Source: Calliopum simillimum (taxonomy: Eukaryota > Arthropoda > Insecta > Diptera > Lauxaniidae). Taken from it: 64,000 bases of DNA. Numbering within the stretch: the stretch's first letter is position 1; each line of letters starts with the position of its first letter. The position numbers and the translations under genes were made by a program. The notes beneath the pieces are model-generated. The model saw only the letters and a list, made by a program, of their open reading frames with translations, ran no database searches and had not been told where the DNA came from. Location of the stretch: assembly GCA_951812925.1 (NCBI GenBank), contig OX638369.1, positions 53,067,061 through 53,131,060 on the forward strand, in the 5' to 3' direction. This document shows, piece after piece, positions 12,165 through 22,841 of this stretch.

Positions 12165-12910
12165 GGAATTTTTATACCCTACACCCAGGGAATATTCACT
12201 TTGTCCTTCCGTTTGTAACGCAGAGAAGGAGGCGTAGCAGATATAGAAAAGTATATATATTCTTGATCAGCGTCACCTTCTGATTCGATATAGCCATGTC
12301 CGTCTGTCCGTCTGGCTGGCTGTGTGTGGAAATACATTTTTTGGAAAAACTAAGCAAGATAATTCAATGAAATTTGGTGCACAGCCTCCGTCGTCAAAGT
12401 TAGCTCGGGGGATTGGAAATGAGCGAAATCGGTCATTGGACACGCCTATCGCCCATACAAAAAATATCTTCAAAATGCAACTTTTGGAGTATTTTTCACG
12501 ATAATGCACCCAAAATACACATTAATGCTAAGAATTACAAGCGCAAGCTCCAAGCAAAAACTGGGAAAATTTGGACAAGAGGCCGTGGCACCTCTCATAG
12601 AAGCAAAAGCTTCAAAACGCTGTATTGAAAGCGTTTTTTGAGACAATCAAACTAAATTTTACTCAGACACTAAGAACTATAAATGCAAACTTTAAGAAAA
12701 AACGGGATAAAATCGGACAAGAGGGCGTGGCACCTCCCATATAAGCAAAAGCTTCAAAACGCTATACTGAAAACATTTTTTGAGATAGTCCAATCAAATT
12801 TCACGCAAACACTAAGAACTATAAATGCAAACTCTGAGAAAAAACTGGGTGAATTCGAACAAGAGGGCGTGGCACCTCCCATATGAGCAAAATTTTCAAA
12901 ATACCCGTAC
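12165..12910 (+). repeat. Fly interspersed repeat with GTGGCACC tandem units, copy 1
   Basis: It starts TATACCCTACACCCAGGG, then CTTTGTCCTTCCG, GATCAGCGTCACC and CCATGTCCGTCTG, followed by about three 130-bp units around AGAGGGCGTGGCACCTCCCAT. Similar short signatures are widespread in fly intergenic DNA, but the class is not assigned here. Related copies are at 42395-42850, 49855-50600 and 53793-54370. Confidence 0.75.
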
Positions 12911-13867
12911 TAGTTTTTTTTCGGTCTGTTGGGAAATTAGTCATTCTAACCTAATTCGGGTACGGGGAATTCTGTGGTGTTAATCTTTTTGCTGGATTGG
13001 TGCATCGCCCCATACAAAAAGCTCAAATAAAATTTCGTCAAGGAAGTGGTGTTTTTCATAAAGAACCTCTTATTGACTTCTGATAATTCAATAATTTCTC
13101 ATCAAAAATATATTTTTCTATTCAAGATGTATTCGAACTGGTAACTTTTTAGTCAATTTATCGATTTCTATTGAATTTTCTTTAAAATTTATCTTTTTCT
13201 AATTCATTTGTAGGTCTATTCGCTTAATCTTGAATAGAGCTGTCTTTTTTGATACGATTTTGTTTCGCAAAGGCCGAAATTTTTGTTATAAAATATATAA
13301 TAATAAAATTTATAAAAATCACGTTTTTTACCCAAAACTTAGCGTTTTTCGTCTTTTAATCGGCATGGGGGGCTTAAATCAAAAAAACATCATAAACAAA
13401 ATCGATTTATTTTTTGTCAAGAAATTAGCTTGAATTTTTTCAGAGGATCTGTTATGTGGGCGTAAAGAGCGATTTAGGCTTTTTAACCCATTCTGTCGCC
13501 ACGAACCACATACGATTTTTCTGAATTTTACTCCAAAATATTTTCAAACATATCTACTACTTCTGAAATATGTGCTGTCCCGTATACTATCGGAAATCTC
13601 GATTTTCCCAAAGTTTTTGGAAATTTTTTTGTTCACCTTTTGGGAATTCCATTTAATACATCTAGGAATATATTCCACCACATTATGTTATTGAACATGA
13701 AAAAAAGAGATTATTTTCGGACATGCCAATATATTGTGAATACCTGCCATGCTTTCTTCTATCTGAATGTATAGATAGTATACAAACTTATTCAAATCCA
13801 TTAACGCTATTTAATTCGAAATAGTTTGGCCATAATCATTGTAGCATGTTACTGGCAATAATAAATC
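12911..13867. other. Intergenic DNA, no gene seen
   Basis: AT-rich sequence with no recognised element or plausible exon. Confidence 0.45.
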
Positions 13868-14053
13868 AACTTATTTTATCGAAAATTCGTCATAACATAA
13901 AATCCCTTATTGAAAGATAAGATATATAAGTACTTATGTAGTACCAATGAGAAAGCGGATGTCTCGTTAATTATGATACAAAAAATATGAAATATAAAGC
14001 AAATAAATTTATTTAACTACTTCAGTAATTTCCAGCATTTCCTAGCTGCCGCA
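13868..14053 (+). promoter_or_regulatory. Promoter region of protease copy 1, shared with copy 2
   Basis: About 185 bp aligns with the upstream region of the intact paralog (58004-58182, minus). Common blocks are CAACTTATTTTATCG, AAAATTCGTCAT, AAAGATAAGATATA, ACCAATGA.AAAGC and TAGCTG.CGCAC. The AGATAA at 13915-13920 is a GATA-factor site kept in both copies. GATA factors drive digestive genes in fly midgut, so gut expression is a reasonable inference. Confidence 0.65.
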
Positions 14054-15089
14054 CACTGGTTCAAAATACTTAAAAGCTGGCCAAAAGTCGAAAAACAAAG
14101 TTTTTTTAAATTAACTTTTTATGAACCGTATTGTATAACAGATATCCATAGACCTCAAAAAATTTGTAAGAAAGATCCAGGTATTCCTACTATGCTCTTG
14201 GGATCTCTCCAAAAGTACGCTTCTCAGGCGCAAAATTCTGTGAGTATAAAATAAATATTTAGTGTTCATTGTAAAAATTGTGTGGTTATTTTAAAACTGA
14301 ATCGGTTTTAATGTTTGAATATGGAATCTCTTTGTAAAAGAAAATACTATCGAACCTCTCAATTCAAAACTTGCAATAATTTATACTTTTTTGACAGTTG
14401 TGATTAACTTAAAATCAAATTATTTTACAAAATCAGTTTGCAATGGTTATGAAAAAAGGCCAGAACTAATTTATACCACGTCATACCACCTAGATTTTTT
14501 GGATTTAAGAAGATTGAAGCCTTTTCTAACAAATATAAAAAAATTGAGGTGCCCTTTTTTGCACCTTTTGTTTGACGCGATTTTTCTGAAGCAACCAGAG
14601 GAAAATTTAACTCATATTGCTTGCCTAGTGTCAATATGTGATGTTCGCCCGAAATGATAAAATTTTTATATTATTATACAGCCTATACTCCATGATAAAG
14701 GAATCTCAAACCCATTCTTATGTAGATCAATTTAACGTTGCACACAACCTCTATCAAAGTTAAAGTTTTGAAATAAATTTTTAAACTAGATATAAAAATT
14801 GTGCAAGTGTTGTTTTTGACATTTCGAGTCCGTCATTTTGTTTTTTAAAAATCTAATATCAGATTCGTAATCAGTGACCCCAAAAACCCCCGAGTAAATT
14901 TTTTGGTTGGATTTGAATGAATATTTATGCAAATCGTCCGCCATTTTGAATTCGCCATTTTCTTTTTTAAAAATCTAACATCATATTCGTAATCAGCGAC
15001 CTCAAAAACCCCCAGGTAAAAAACTTCTTCTCGAAACTTAAATGATTTCGACTTTTGGCCAGCTTTTAGGAATTTTGAACCAGTGTGTA
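14054..15089. mobile_element. 1-kb TIR transposon inserted between promoter and start codon
   Basis: The termini CACTGGTTCAAAAT and ATTTTGAACCAGTG belong to ~40-bp inverted repeats that include AAAGCTGGCCAAAAGTCGAAA. CCGCA occurs immediately outside both ends and appears once (TCGCACCG) at the same point of the paralogous promoter, so it fits a target duplication. The interior has two tandem ~110-bp modules (TTTTTTAAAAATCTAA..TTCGTAATCAG.GACC) near 14835-15020. No recognised transposase is present. The superfamily is unknown. Confidence 0.7.
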
Positions 15090-15127
15090 CCGCACCGTAG
15101 AATAAGTATTATTGATTCCAAAAGAAA

Positions 15128-18100
15128 ATGTATCGTTATATCCTACTGCTATTGAGTGTCGCACGCTTTGCGGAAGCTACCTTATTAAGGATACCACTGC
15201 AGAAACCTCAACAAAAGCGTTCGGGTTTACGTGATATTAATCATTTTCGTGCGGCATCTGCAATACTGCATGCTAAATATGCAAATAAAACCACGAAATC
15301 ATTTTCTGTAAGCAGTGGAGCAATTTTTGCTAACAATATATCAGTCGAACTACTAACAAATTACTACGATGACATGTACTATGGTAACATTACGATCGGT
15401 ACGCCACCACAACCTTTTGTAGTGCTATTTGATACCGTCCCATCGAACATATGGGTTACTTTAAGCAATTGTAAACAGGATTGCTTAGGGCATAATCTAT
15501 ATAACCCCAGCGCTTCCAGCACCTCGGTATTTAACTCTTCCAGCCGAGCGCTCCCAATACAAAATGCCACAGGTATTTATTTATCTTCTCTTCTTATACG
15601 AGACAAAATTGTATGTTTGTTTTTTTGTTTCTTTGTACTTATTTTTGTGCCAATATTTTTTCTCGAAAACGGCGATTTTAATGAAACTTGGAGTAGTGTT
15701 AGATATTAGCATACAATGAACAATGAGCTAGGTTTGAACTTTGTAAATGCTTACCAGAGGGCGTGGCACAGCCTTAAATTTTAAAGTGCCACGCCCACAT
15801 TTTAGCCCTTGAAAATTTTGATTCAATATTACTCGAAAACGACTCCAACAATTTTGATGAAAATTTAGGAGATGTTACCTCTGCAAACAGGAATTAATAT
15901 GTGATATGCCGTTATATTGGGAAAACTCGTTGAAGGGTGTGGCACCGCTAATAAAGCAAACATTCTGAAATTAACTGTGAGTTGCGTAATTGCTAAAAGG
16001 CATCTCTGTTCTGAAAGTGGACGAAATATTGCCGTTGCTCGTGGAACCTCCCATACAAGCAAAATACGTTAAATGCTATTTATCGCAAATTTTACAAGAT
16101 ATTTTAATGAAATTTGGTATGTAGGTACTGCTTATTAATGCCTTATAATAACCGAAAAGTGGGCGTTATCGAAGAAGTACCACGCCCCCTTATTAACCGT
16201 TGAAAATTTTGATTCAAAATTACTCGAAAACGACTCCAACAATTTTAATGAAAATTTAAGAGATTGTACCCTTGAAAACAAGTGTTAATATGTGATATGC
16301 TGTTATATTGGAAAAACTCGTTGAAGGGCGTGGCACCGCCCACAGAAATATAATACGCTTTAAAAAGAAAACTACTAAAGCAATCTCTCTGCATTTAACG
16401 TAAGGGAGTCTACTTGCTATTAGGCACCTACGACCTGAAAATGGGCAGAATATCGCCGGTGCGCGTGGAACCTCCCATACAAGTAAAACACATTAAATGC
16501 TATTTCTCGCGAATGCTATAACGTATTTTGATGAAATTTGGTATGCGGATCTGGATCATGAGAATTTAAAGCATTACAAAAAGTGGGCTTTGTTCAACAA
16601 TTGCCACGACCACTTTTTACCAAAATAAAAATTTTAGTTAATAACTTAGGCACAAAAAAAAAATGGAATGAACTTTTTATTTTTAATATGCAGTCTTATG
16701 TACTTTTTGACGCTGAATCCGTCTTCATCAGCAGAACTGTCGTTACATCTGCAGGATTTTGAAATATCTTTGCTTGAAGTTGAAGAAAACGCTGTGATCA
16801 GTTTTAACTGCGTGTCTACAAGAAAAGGTGAAGTCCTTTTTCATTAATGGCGTTGAATAGCCACACTCTTCCTTATCAAAACATCCTTGTTTACTTTTCC
16901 AAAAGGTCTTTTACTTTCCGAAGCAAGATTTTTTGAAGACAAGATATTTCAGCCCCCATACAAGAGACGAAATATTTTGGAAGCGTGCCATATCCCATTT
17001 ATTTAATTTTTTGATATTGTTCTATACCATTCCACACTTTCCAAATTTTTTCTTATTATTATTCTCATCGGTTAATTTATCATTTTGAAAGCATGAACAT
17101 TGGAGGTGAAAAGGTACGAATTCCATCACAAAAAATAGCTATGAATAATAACATCGACTAAAATAATAAGATCAGATTGTTGACCGAGCAGGGATCGGTC
17201 TCCTGGTACTTTATTTATTAAGTATCAACTACAAATTAAAATTTATTGCTAATATTATATCTAGCTTTGGCTGCATAGGCCTTAAGCTTAACATACGTCT
17301 AAGTTAACTGATGGTTAAATATAAATGAGACTTAAGAAGAAAAAAAAAACATTGGTAGTTATTTAAATATATAAGTAGAGTAGAACGGGGTAATGTCGTG
17401 CAGGGGGTAATGTCGTGCACTGGCTGTTTTAGCCCAAAGAATTGAATGATTTACCAACTGTTTGTAAAGTAGGGACCTGCTGACCTACTGAGCTTATGCA
17501 TATAATACTAGCAATTTTCACCAGTTCGTCTCTACAGAGTAACCTTTTTTTCAAAACGCACGCTTTCGGGACGATAAAACTGTTTTTTCATCGGGTCAGA
17601 AAAATAATTTTCCTTGCGGGAAAATATACCAGGTAAGTGTTTTCTGAAACGAAATATCCTGTCAAAGAAAAGAAGTATTTGGTTTTCGAAAAAATTTTGG
17701 GCTTCACCGAGTTATTGAAGTTGACCTTTAAAACGACCATTGGGGTAATGTCGTGCACATTCACTTACACAAACACAATTTCTCGCTACACAAATGTTGT
17801 TACACATGGATGTAACCATTGAAGTTATCTTTCGATCGGATGCTTACTCGTCGCATTCGCTTGAGATGTACGGCTTTACGAGCATGTCAAAGTTGAGTGC
17901 ACGACATTGCCCCGTTCTACTCTACATGTGAAATAAATAGCTAGCGTTTAACATTTCAATATGTTAAATAAGATTATATAAATTAGTAACCTTAAGAAAA
18001 TTAACAATTTTTTGAACATTATCTAGGCTAGGACTGAAAAGTGAAGATAAAGGATTTGTGTTTCGGAAAATTTGAATTTTAGTATCACGAAATTTTGGGC

Positions 18101-19037
18101 AATTAGATAATAGGTGTGCTATATTGATAGGAGCTATTGAATTACAAAATGAACAGGAAGGGTGGGGATTGTTGCTCATGAGATGTTCGTGGGTTATTTT
18201 GCCACAGGTAGTATGAGTATATATCCATATGATGATACCGTTACTGTAGCAGGTCTAACAATATTATCACAAGGATTTCTGGCCGATACCGTAGAATCAG
18301 GTCCGACTTCTTTAAATTCCAACTTTGATGGTATTTTCGGAATGGGCTATGCAAGCACTGCAGTGGGCGATATAACACCACCTTTTTATAATATTTTTGA
18401 GCAGCAACTTGTGTCGGCAAATGTATTTTCATTTTATATAGATAATAAAAGTAATAGTGGTGAATTAATATTTGGTGGTTCTGATACAACACGCTATATT
18501 CCACCGATGACATGTGTGCCAGTGAGTACGCAGGATTATTGGCAATTCCAAATGAAATCAGTCACATTGGATGGTGTAACAACGGCTTTGTGTAGCAATT
18601 GTCAAGCTATTGTTGATACTGGTATGAGTTTAATTTCAATGCCAACGGCAGCTTTTACTGGCATAATACAAGCAACTGGTGCCACTTATTTAGAAGATGG
18701 TATTTACAATGTGAGCTGCATCAAGATTGCAACATTGCCAACTGTGTGGTTTAGTATTGGTAGCGCAACATTAACAATTACTCCAACGGAATATATTACT
18801 TTTACAAATGGCAGTAATAATGATATCATATGTGTTATAGGATTTCAGGAAACGCCTTTAGACTCTTGGATTTTGGGTGACACTTTTATTGGCAAATACT
18901 ATACAGAATTAGACATAGGAAACAATCGTATAGGATTTGCTAAAGCTATGACTACTCGCAGCAATTCTGCAGCGATGAGAGATTTGTGGTGTGGCCTTGC
19001 AGCTATCTTAGCCATGTTAAATTGTATTTTGCAATAG
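15128..19037 (+). CDS. Pepsin-like aspartic protease copy 1, with intron of transposon origin; probably inactive
   Basis: Exon 1 is 15128-15572 and exon 2 is 18208-19037. Splicing CCACAG|GTATTT to GCCACAG|GTAG gives 424 residues colinear with the intronless copy at 56703. There is a signal peptide (residues 1-17), a propeptide, then the bilobal A1 fold. The N-lobe catalytic motif is FDTVPSN at D102, not DTGS. The flap reads IQNATG instead of IQYGTG, so the flap tyrosine is lost. The C-lobe motif VDTGMS (D285) is kept. These changes predict weak or absent proteolysis. Both exons remain fully open, so a non-enzymatic role or recent relaxation are both possible. A hydrophobic C-terminus follows the catalytic domain. 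The 2,635-bp intron is described separately. Confidence 0.7.
15585..17209. mobile_element. Nested insertion in the protease intron, with GTGGCAC tandem units
   Basis: This block is bracketed by TTTATTTAT at 15576-15584 and 17210-17218, which looks like a 9-bp target duplication in the tail of the underlying LINE fragment (AT-rich, so not certain). Between 15730 and 16640 there are about four degenerate units with GAAGGGCGTGGCACCGCC, TGGAACCTCCCATACAAG and TTTGATGAAATTTGGTATG. No protein-coding part was recognised. Confidence 0.5.
17378..17922. mobile_element. 545-bp MITE with TA flanks (mariner/Tc1 type)
   Basis: The ends GAGTAGAACGGGGTAATGTC and its inverse, GACATTGCCCCGTTCTACTC, are near-perfect 25-bp inverted repeats, directly flanked by TA on both sides. 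The motif GGGGTAATGTCGTGCAC also occurs internally near 17744. It carries no transposase and sits in the 3' UTR of the LINE fragment that founded the intron. Confidence 0.75.
17923..18199 (-). pseudogene. 5'-truncated jockey-like LINE fragment: ORF2 C-terminus
   Basis: On the minus strand a short frame reads CSFCNSIAPINIAHLLSNC, then PKFRDTK, and stops at 17964. This is the C-x2-C...HLL..C cysteine motif at the end of jockey-group ORF2. Its 5' truncation point lies directly at the TGCCACAGGTA repeat. The 3' UTR continues leftwards past the MITE (17377-17210) to an AATAAATAAA end. This fragment is the likely founder insertion of the protease intron. Confidence 0.65.
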
Positions 19038-19088
19038 CTCGCAGGATCAATTTATATAAAAAATATATAGTGTGTGTGATAATACTTG

Positions 19089-19094
19089 AATAAA
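19089..19094 (+). terminator. Polyadenylation signal of protease copy 1
   Basis: AATAAA (with a second overlapping AATAAA) lies 52 bp after the stop codon. Confidence 0.5.
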
Positions 19095-19233
19095 TAAAAG
19101 AAAAAGGTTTTCAATTAAGCCTAAAAGTTTACAGTCCAAATTTGATAATTAAGATCTGAGGTCGAATAGAATGTTCGACCTTTATTTCCAACGTATTTGT
19201 AGGTTTCCCCATACGTTTCGAGAATATACTTAA

Positions 19234-19482
19234 GGCCGCTTTACACTATCCCACAAAGTGTAAAGACATGTCCAAATTGACACGTTGCAAGCAATGTGTG
19301 ATAGTTTAAACTAGAGAAAAACATTCTATGTAATGAAAAAGTGTTTTGATTTTTTTTTGACAGTCTATACATGAAATTTGACATTCCTCCCCACATTAAT
19401 ACAAAATTGACAGTATAATGAAATTCTATCATACTTATTTTCTGACATGTTGTAATACTTTGTGGGATAGTATAAAGCGGCC
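19234..19482. mobile_element. 249-bp MITE with TTAA flanks
   Basis: GGCCGCTTTACACTATCCCA and its inverse, TGGGATAGTATAAAGCGGCC, form ~26-bp inverted repeats. TTAA occurs exactly at both ends (19230-19233 and 19483-19486), the target duplication of piggyBac-type elements. There is no coding content. Confidence 0.75.
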
Positions 19483-19920
19483 TTAATGAATTGCCTTAAC
19501 TTTCTAAAGAAAGTTGACCAATCAAGTTATTTTTGGAAAGGGGAAGAGCAGCATGTTCTTTTGCATTTTATGGAAAAGAGCAGCAAAAATCATTGCGCTC
19601 TGGAAAATAGCAAAAACGTCGTTTTTTTGCATTTTTAGATTAGGATATCTCAAAATCCTGACGAGGTAAAGGGATTCTGTGGCTAGTTTTGAACTCAGCA
19701 CAACGAAATATTTTTTTGATTCGTTTTTGAAAATTGGAAAAATTCCAGGTCTTTACGCACATCAGTTAATGTGGTGCAAAACTGTCAAAATGTTTTTGAA
19801 ATGGTTTTTTGTTCATTATTTTTTTATGGTGTGAAGTTCGGTGAAATGTCCCAGATATTTGAAAAGAGGATGGTTTGGATGCTATAGCTGTTTTTTGCGG
19901 AAAAAAGAAAACTTGCTGTG

Positions 19921-19989
19921 CGTAGCATGTCTCAAAACCAGAGTGTGTTACCAACTAACAATTTGGCAATTTTTCACAAGAGACGGCGC
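19921..19989 (+). repeat. 69-bp repeat, copy 1
   Basis: Nearly identical to 53406-53474 on the same strand (CGTAGCATGTC.CAAAACCAG ... TTTTTCACA..AGACGGCGC). It is probably a terminal fragment of an unidentified transposon. Confidence 0.6.
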
Positions 19990-20043
19990 TAGTGAGCTTT
20001 ATAATTTATGCATATAGGCGATCCTGTACAGAGAAGTTTATCC

Positions 20044-20127
20044 GTGTCCAATAGCATAATCGCTAAAGCACCGCGTTTTCTCTCATTAGAAAACCGGAGT
20101 CACGGGTTCGAGTACGGTTTCTGACAA
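20044..20127 (+). other. tRNA-like sequence (pol III A and B boxes), degenerate
   Basis: TAGCATAATCG (20052-20062) fits the A box TRGYNNARNNG, and GGTTCGAGTAC (20105-20115) fits the B box with one mismatch, at tRNA spacing. A TTTTCT/AGAAAA stem could form the anticodon arm. The acceptor stem pairs poorly, so this is a tRNA pseudogene or SINE head rather than a working tRNA. Confidence 0.4.
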
Positions 20128-20384
20128 GATTTAACTAAAACTGATCTGATGAGGCTATATACATGTTTATATATGAAAATATATAAATATGTATGTGGAA
20201 ATAGCCGAAACATATTTAATCAATTTCCATGTTAACACTTGCCAGCGTCTGTTGTTGAAAAATTGCAAAAATTACTGTTAAATTAGTTCAACATAAATTT
20301 ATCAAACTTGCTGACATTTTGCTCCTCACTGTATATCAAAATGAGCTTATGTTAGGTACGGGAAAGTTTTTTATGGCATACACG

Positions 20385-20700
20385 AAGGTTTTGGAAGATT
20401 ACCCGCAGGCTTCATAGTCGAAAAGAAGAATATCTAAGTACACTAGAGGGAAAATATTTATGGCGGATTATCAACAAATTTTATTCGATAATTTTGTGCG
20501 TCACCTAAGTTTCCCAAAAGTCATCCGAAAGCTTGATAGTCAAAACGAAAAACATTTAGTTATACTGGGGGGAAAATATCAATTGCGGATAACAAGGTTC
20601 AGTTGATAGTTTTTTTGAAATACCCGAAGGCTTCATAGTCAAAACCCAGAATATCTAGATATACTAGAGAGAAAATATCTATGGCGGACTATCGACAAGC
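20385..20700 (+). repeat. Three degenerate ~120-bp tandem units
   Basis: Each unit contains CCCG.AGGCTTCATAGTC.AAA, then ATATCTA..TACTAGAG.GAAAATAT and TGGCGGA.TATC. The first and third are most alike. No coding role is seen. Confidence 0.6.
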
Positions 20701-20759
20701 CCAGCTAAGCTATTGGGAATTTTGAGATGGTTTGAAATTAACTTTCCCACGATACATTA

Positions 20760-22775
20760 AATTTTATTGGTGGTGTGACAAGGGCGTAAAATAACGTTTT
20801 TATATACTTATATCTGCTAAGCTATTGTGATTAAAAAAAAGAAAAACAAACATGCCTAGCGATGCGGCAAAGAAGGCTAGTACATATTCTATAATATTAA
20901 CAATAGTTTTCTTACGTTTTTTAGGTTCTGTTTTTATCAGAGTTGAGTTTTAGAAGTGATATAAGGTTCTGCTCAATCCTATTTATGTATGGTTAATTTG
21001 TATTTTTGATCGTAAAATAAAATAATAAAATAAAATTTTTAAAAATATGATAACAATTATTTCACAAGGGTACCAAATTAAATAGAAATGCGTTTGAATC
21101 TACCGCGAATGTTTTTTAAATCAAACGAAAATTTCATTTGATTTGAATACTAGCCACATTTAATTGAATTACTCCAAATCAAAAGATTTTAACATCAATT
21201 CAAATAATTTCGACTTTGGAGCTAAATCGTTGCTTATTTGCATTGAGTCAAATGTGAAAATTGTTTTTTTTTTTTTTTTTTTTCTTGAGTGTAATTTAAA
21301 TCAGAATATCCGTTCTCTCTAGAGATTAGTTGAAGTAAAGTCATATCTACAAAAACAGTTTTTTACGAATACGGCAACAATACACGAGCGAAAACATTTT
21401 TTTTTTTTATTTTATTTTATAAGCTCAGCACACTCTAAGTAATAGAAATAAATTTAAATTGTTCGAATCAGAATTTTTGCTGATTATGCAAAGTTGATGT
21501 CAAGATAAAAAGAAATAGAAGCAAACTGTAAACGACAAAATATTTGGCACAGGATTTCCACCCCAATTTTAACCTTTTCCACACCATATTAATATTTTTT
21601 CAATTCAATTTAAACTTTTTCCAAACTAAAGTAACATTTTGGAAAAAGTTTAAATTTGAATTTGGAAAAAGTTTAAATTTGATTTGAAAAAACTTTAATT
21701 TTGATTTGGAAAAAGTAATAATTGAATTGATAAAAGATCAATTTGGTGTAGAAAAGATTAAAATTGGAGTAGAATTCCCGGTATATACAAAGCAGGGGTT
21801 GAAATATGAAAAAATTATTAGACTTATTTTTAGCATTTTTTTAACAAAATTTTTTAAAGAGCTAATTCAAGCAATTAATGTTACTAAAAATTATATATTA
21901 CACGGCAAAAACGAGTTGAATTTAAAAGAGCTAATTCAAGCGATTCATAGTAATATATAACAGATATTATTACGGCAAGCACCGAGTCTAATTCAAAATT
22001 TAAAACTAATAGCGAAATTTTGTTGAAATGCGTCTTCATCTTCACTATTTCCCATTTCTCTTCCACTTACAAAAATACGTTCAAATTAATGTTGTTCAGT
22101 CGTTTTTTCTTTTTTGTTGTTGTTTTTGAAGTACAGCGATATAAATCCAAGACACATTTTTCACAGCGGGATCTTATTTTTCCAACTCAGGTGTGTTGAA
22201 ATGAACGTTTTGTTTCAAAAAGGTTGTTGGCACTTATCATAAGGTCGCAGTCAGCTGAGTGTGGTCGTACAAGCAAATGTTCTAGAAAACACTTTGACAA
22301 TTTCTTTGAAGTATTTTAAACAATAGCCAGTGCCCAGGTAAAGAAATAATGCTTCTAATGACGTTCCTCGAATTTCTTTTGGTGTATATGATAGGCTATG
22401 ACATAGCATGCTTAGTGAACTCAATTCGAAGTCTTCCGCAAATGATGTTTGGGTTTAGTAATCAGCGGAGTTGTCGAAATTCCAAATTTTTTTAATAGTG
22501 ATCAGCAAGCCGCTAATAGGAATTTGTAGAGGTGTTGTTAAAAAACCAGTCAAAGAATCGATTACACGGTTAAATGCGAAATAAAATGTAATGTATTGCG
22601 TTTCAAAGGTTAACGCACTACGAAATTTTTTAATATTCTGGAATCATTGCTGCACATTTGAAGTCGTTACTGCAGAAATAGGTAACAAATGCCTGATACA
22701 TAGTTTAGTAATTTCAAAATTTTAACGGTTGAACTATAAAAGAAAAGGAAGCAGTAGATTTGTTAAAAAGCTTTT
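20760..22775. other. AT-rich intergenic DNA with short tandem motifs
   Basis: Around 21640-21715 a ~26-bp motif (TTTGGAAAAAGTTTAAATTTGA) is repeated three to four times, and around 21855-21955 AAAGAGCTAATTCAAGCRATT occurs twice. The open frame across them derives from these repeats and has no coding features. Confidence 0.45.
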
Positions 22776-22781
22776 TTTATT
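22776..22781 (-). terminator. Polyadenylation signal of zinc-finger exon B
   Basis: AATAAA on the minus strand lies about 60 bp beyond the exon B stop codon, so this exon can end its own transcript. Confidence 0.5.
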
Positions 22782-22841
22782 TTGTTTTTTAACTTTGAAT
22801 ACCAAGCTTAAAATTAAGCCTACACTCAACTTACGTCATAA

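Noticed and set aside
14391..14657. 88-residue frame inside the 1-kb TIR element
   Set aside because: Too short for a transposase, with no motif; probably chance.
15128..15709. Short protease read through the donor into the intron
   Set aside because: The read-through tail is non-homologous to the family, while splicing restores homology exactly.
20044..20127. Functional tRNA gene
   Set aside because: The boxes are present but the acceptor stem does not pair; kept only as tRNA-like.
21706..21960. 84-residue frame with a duplicated KELIQAI block
   Set aside because: The duplication follows a DNA tandem repeat and the composition follows AT bias.
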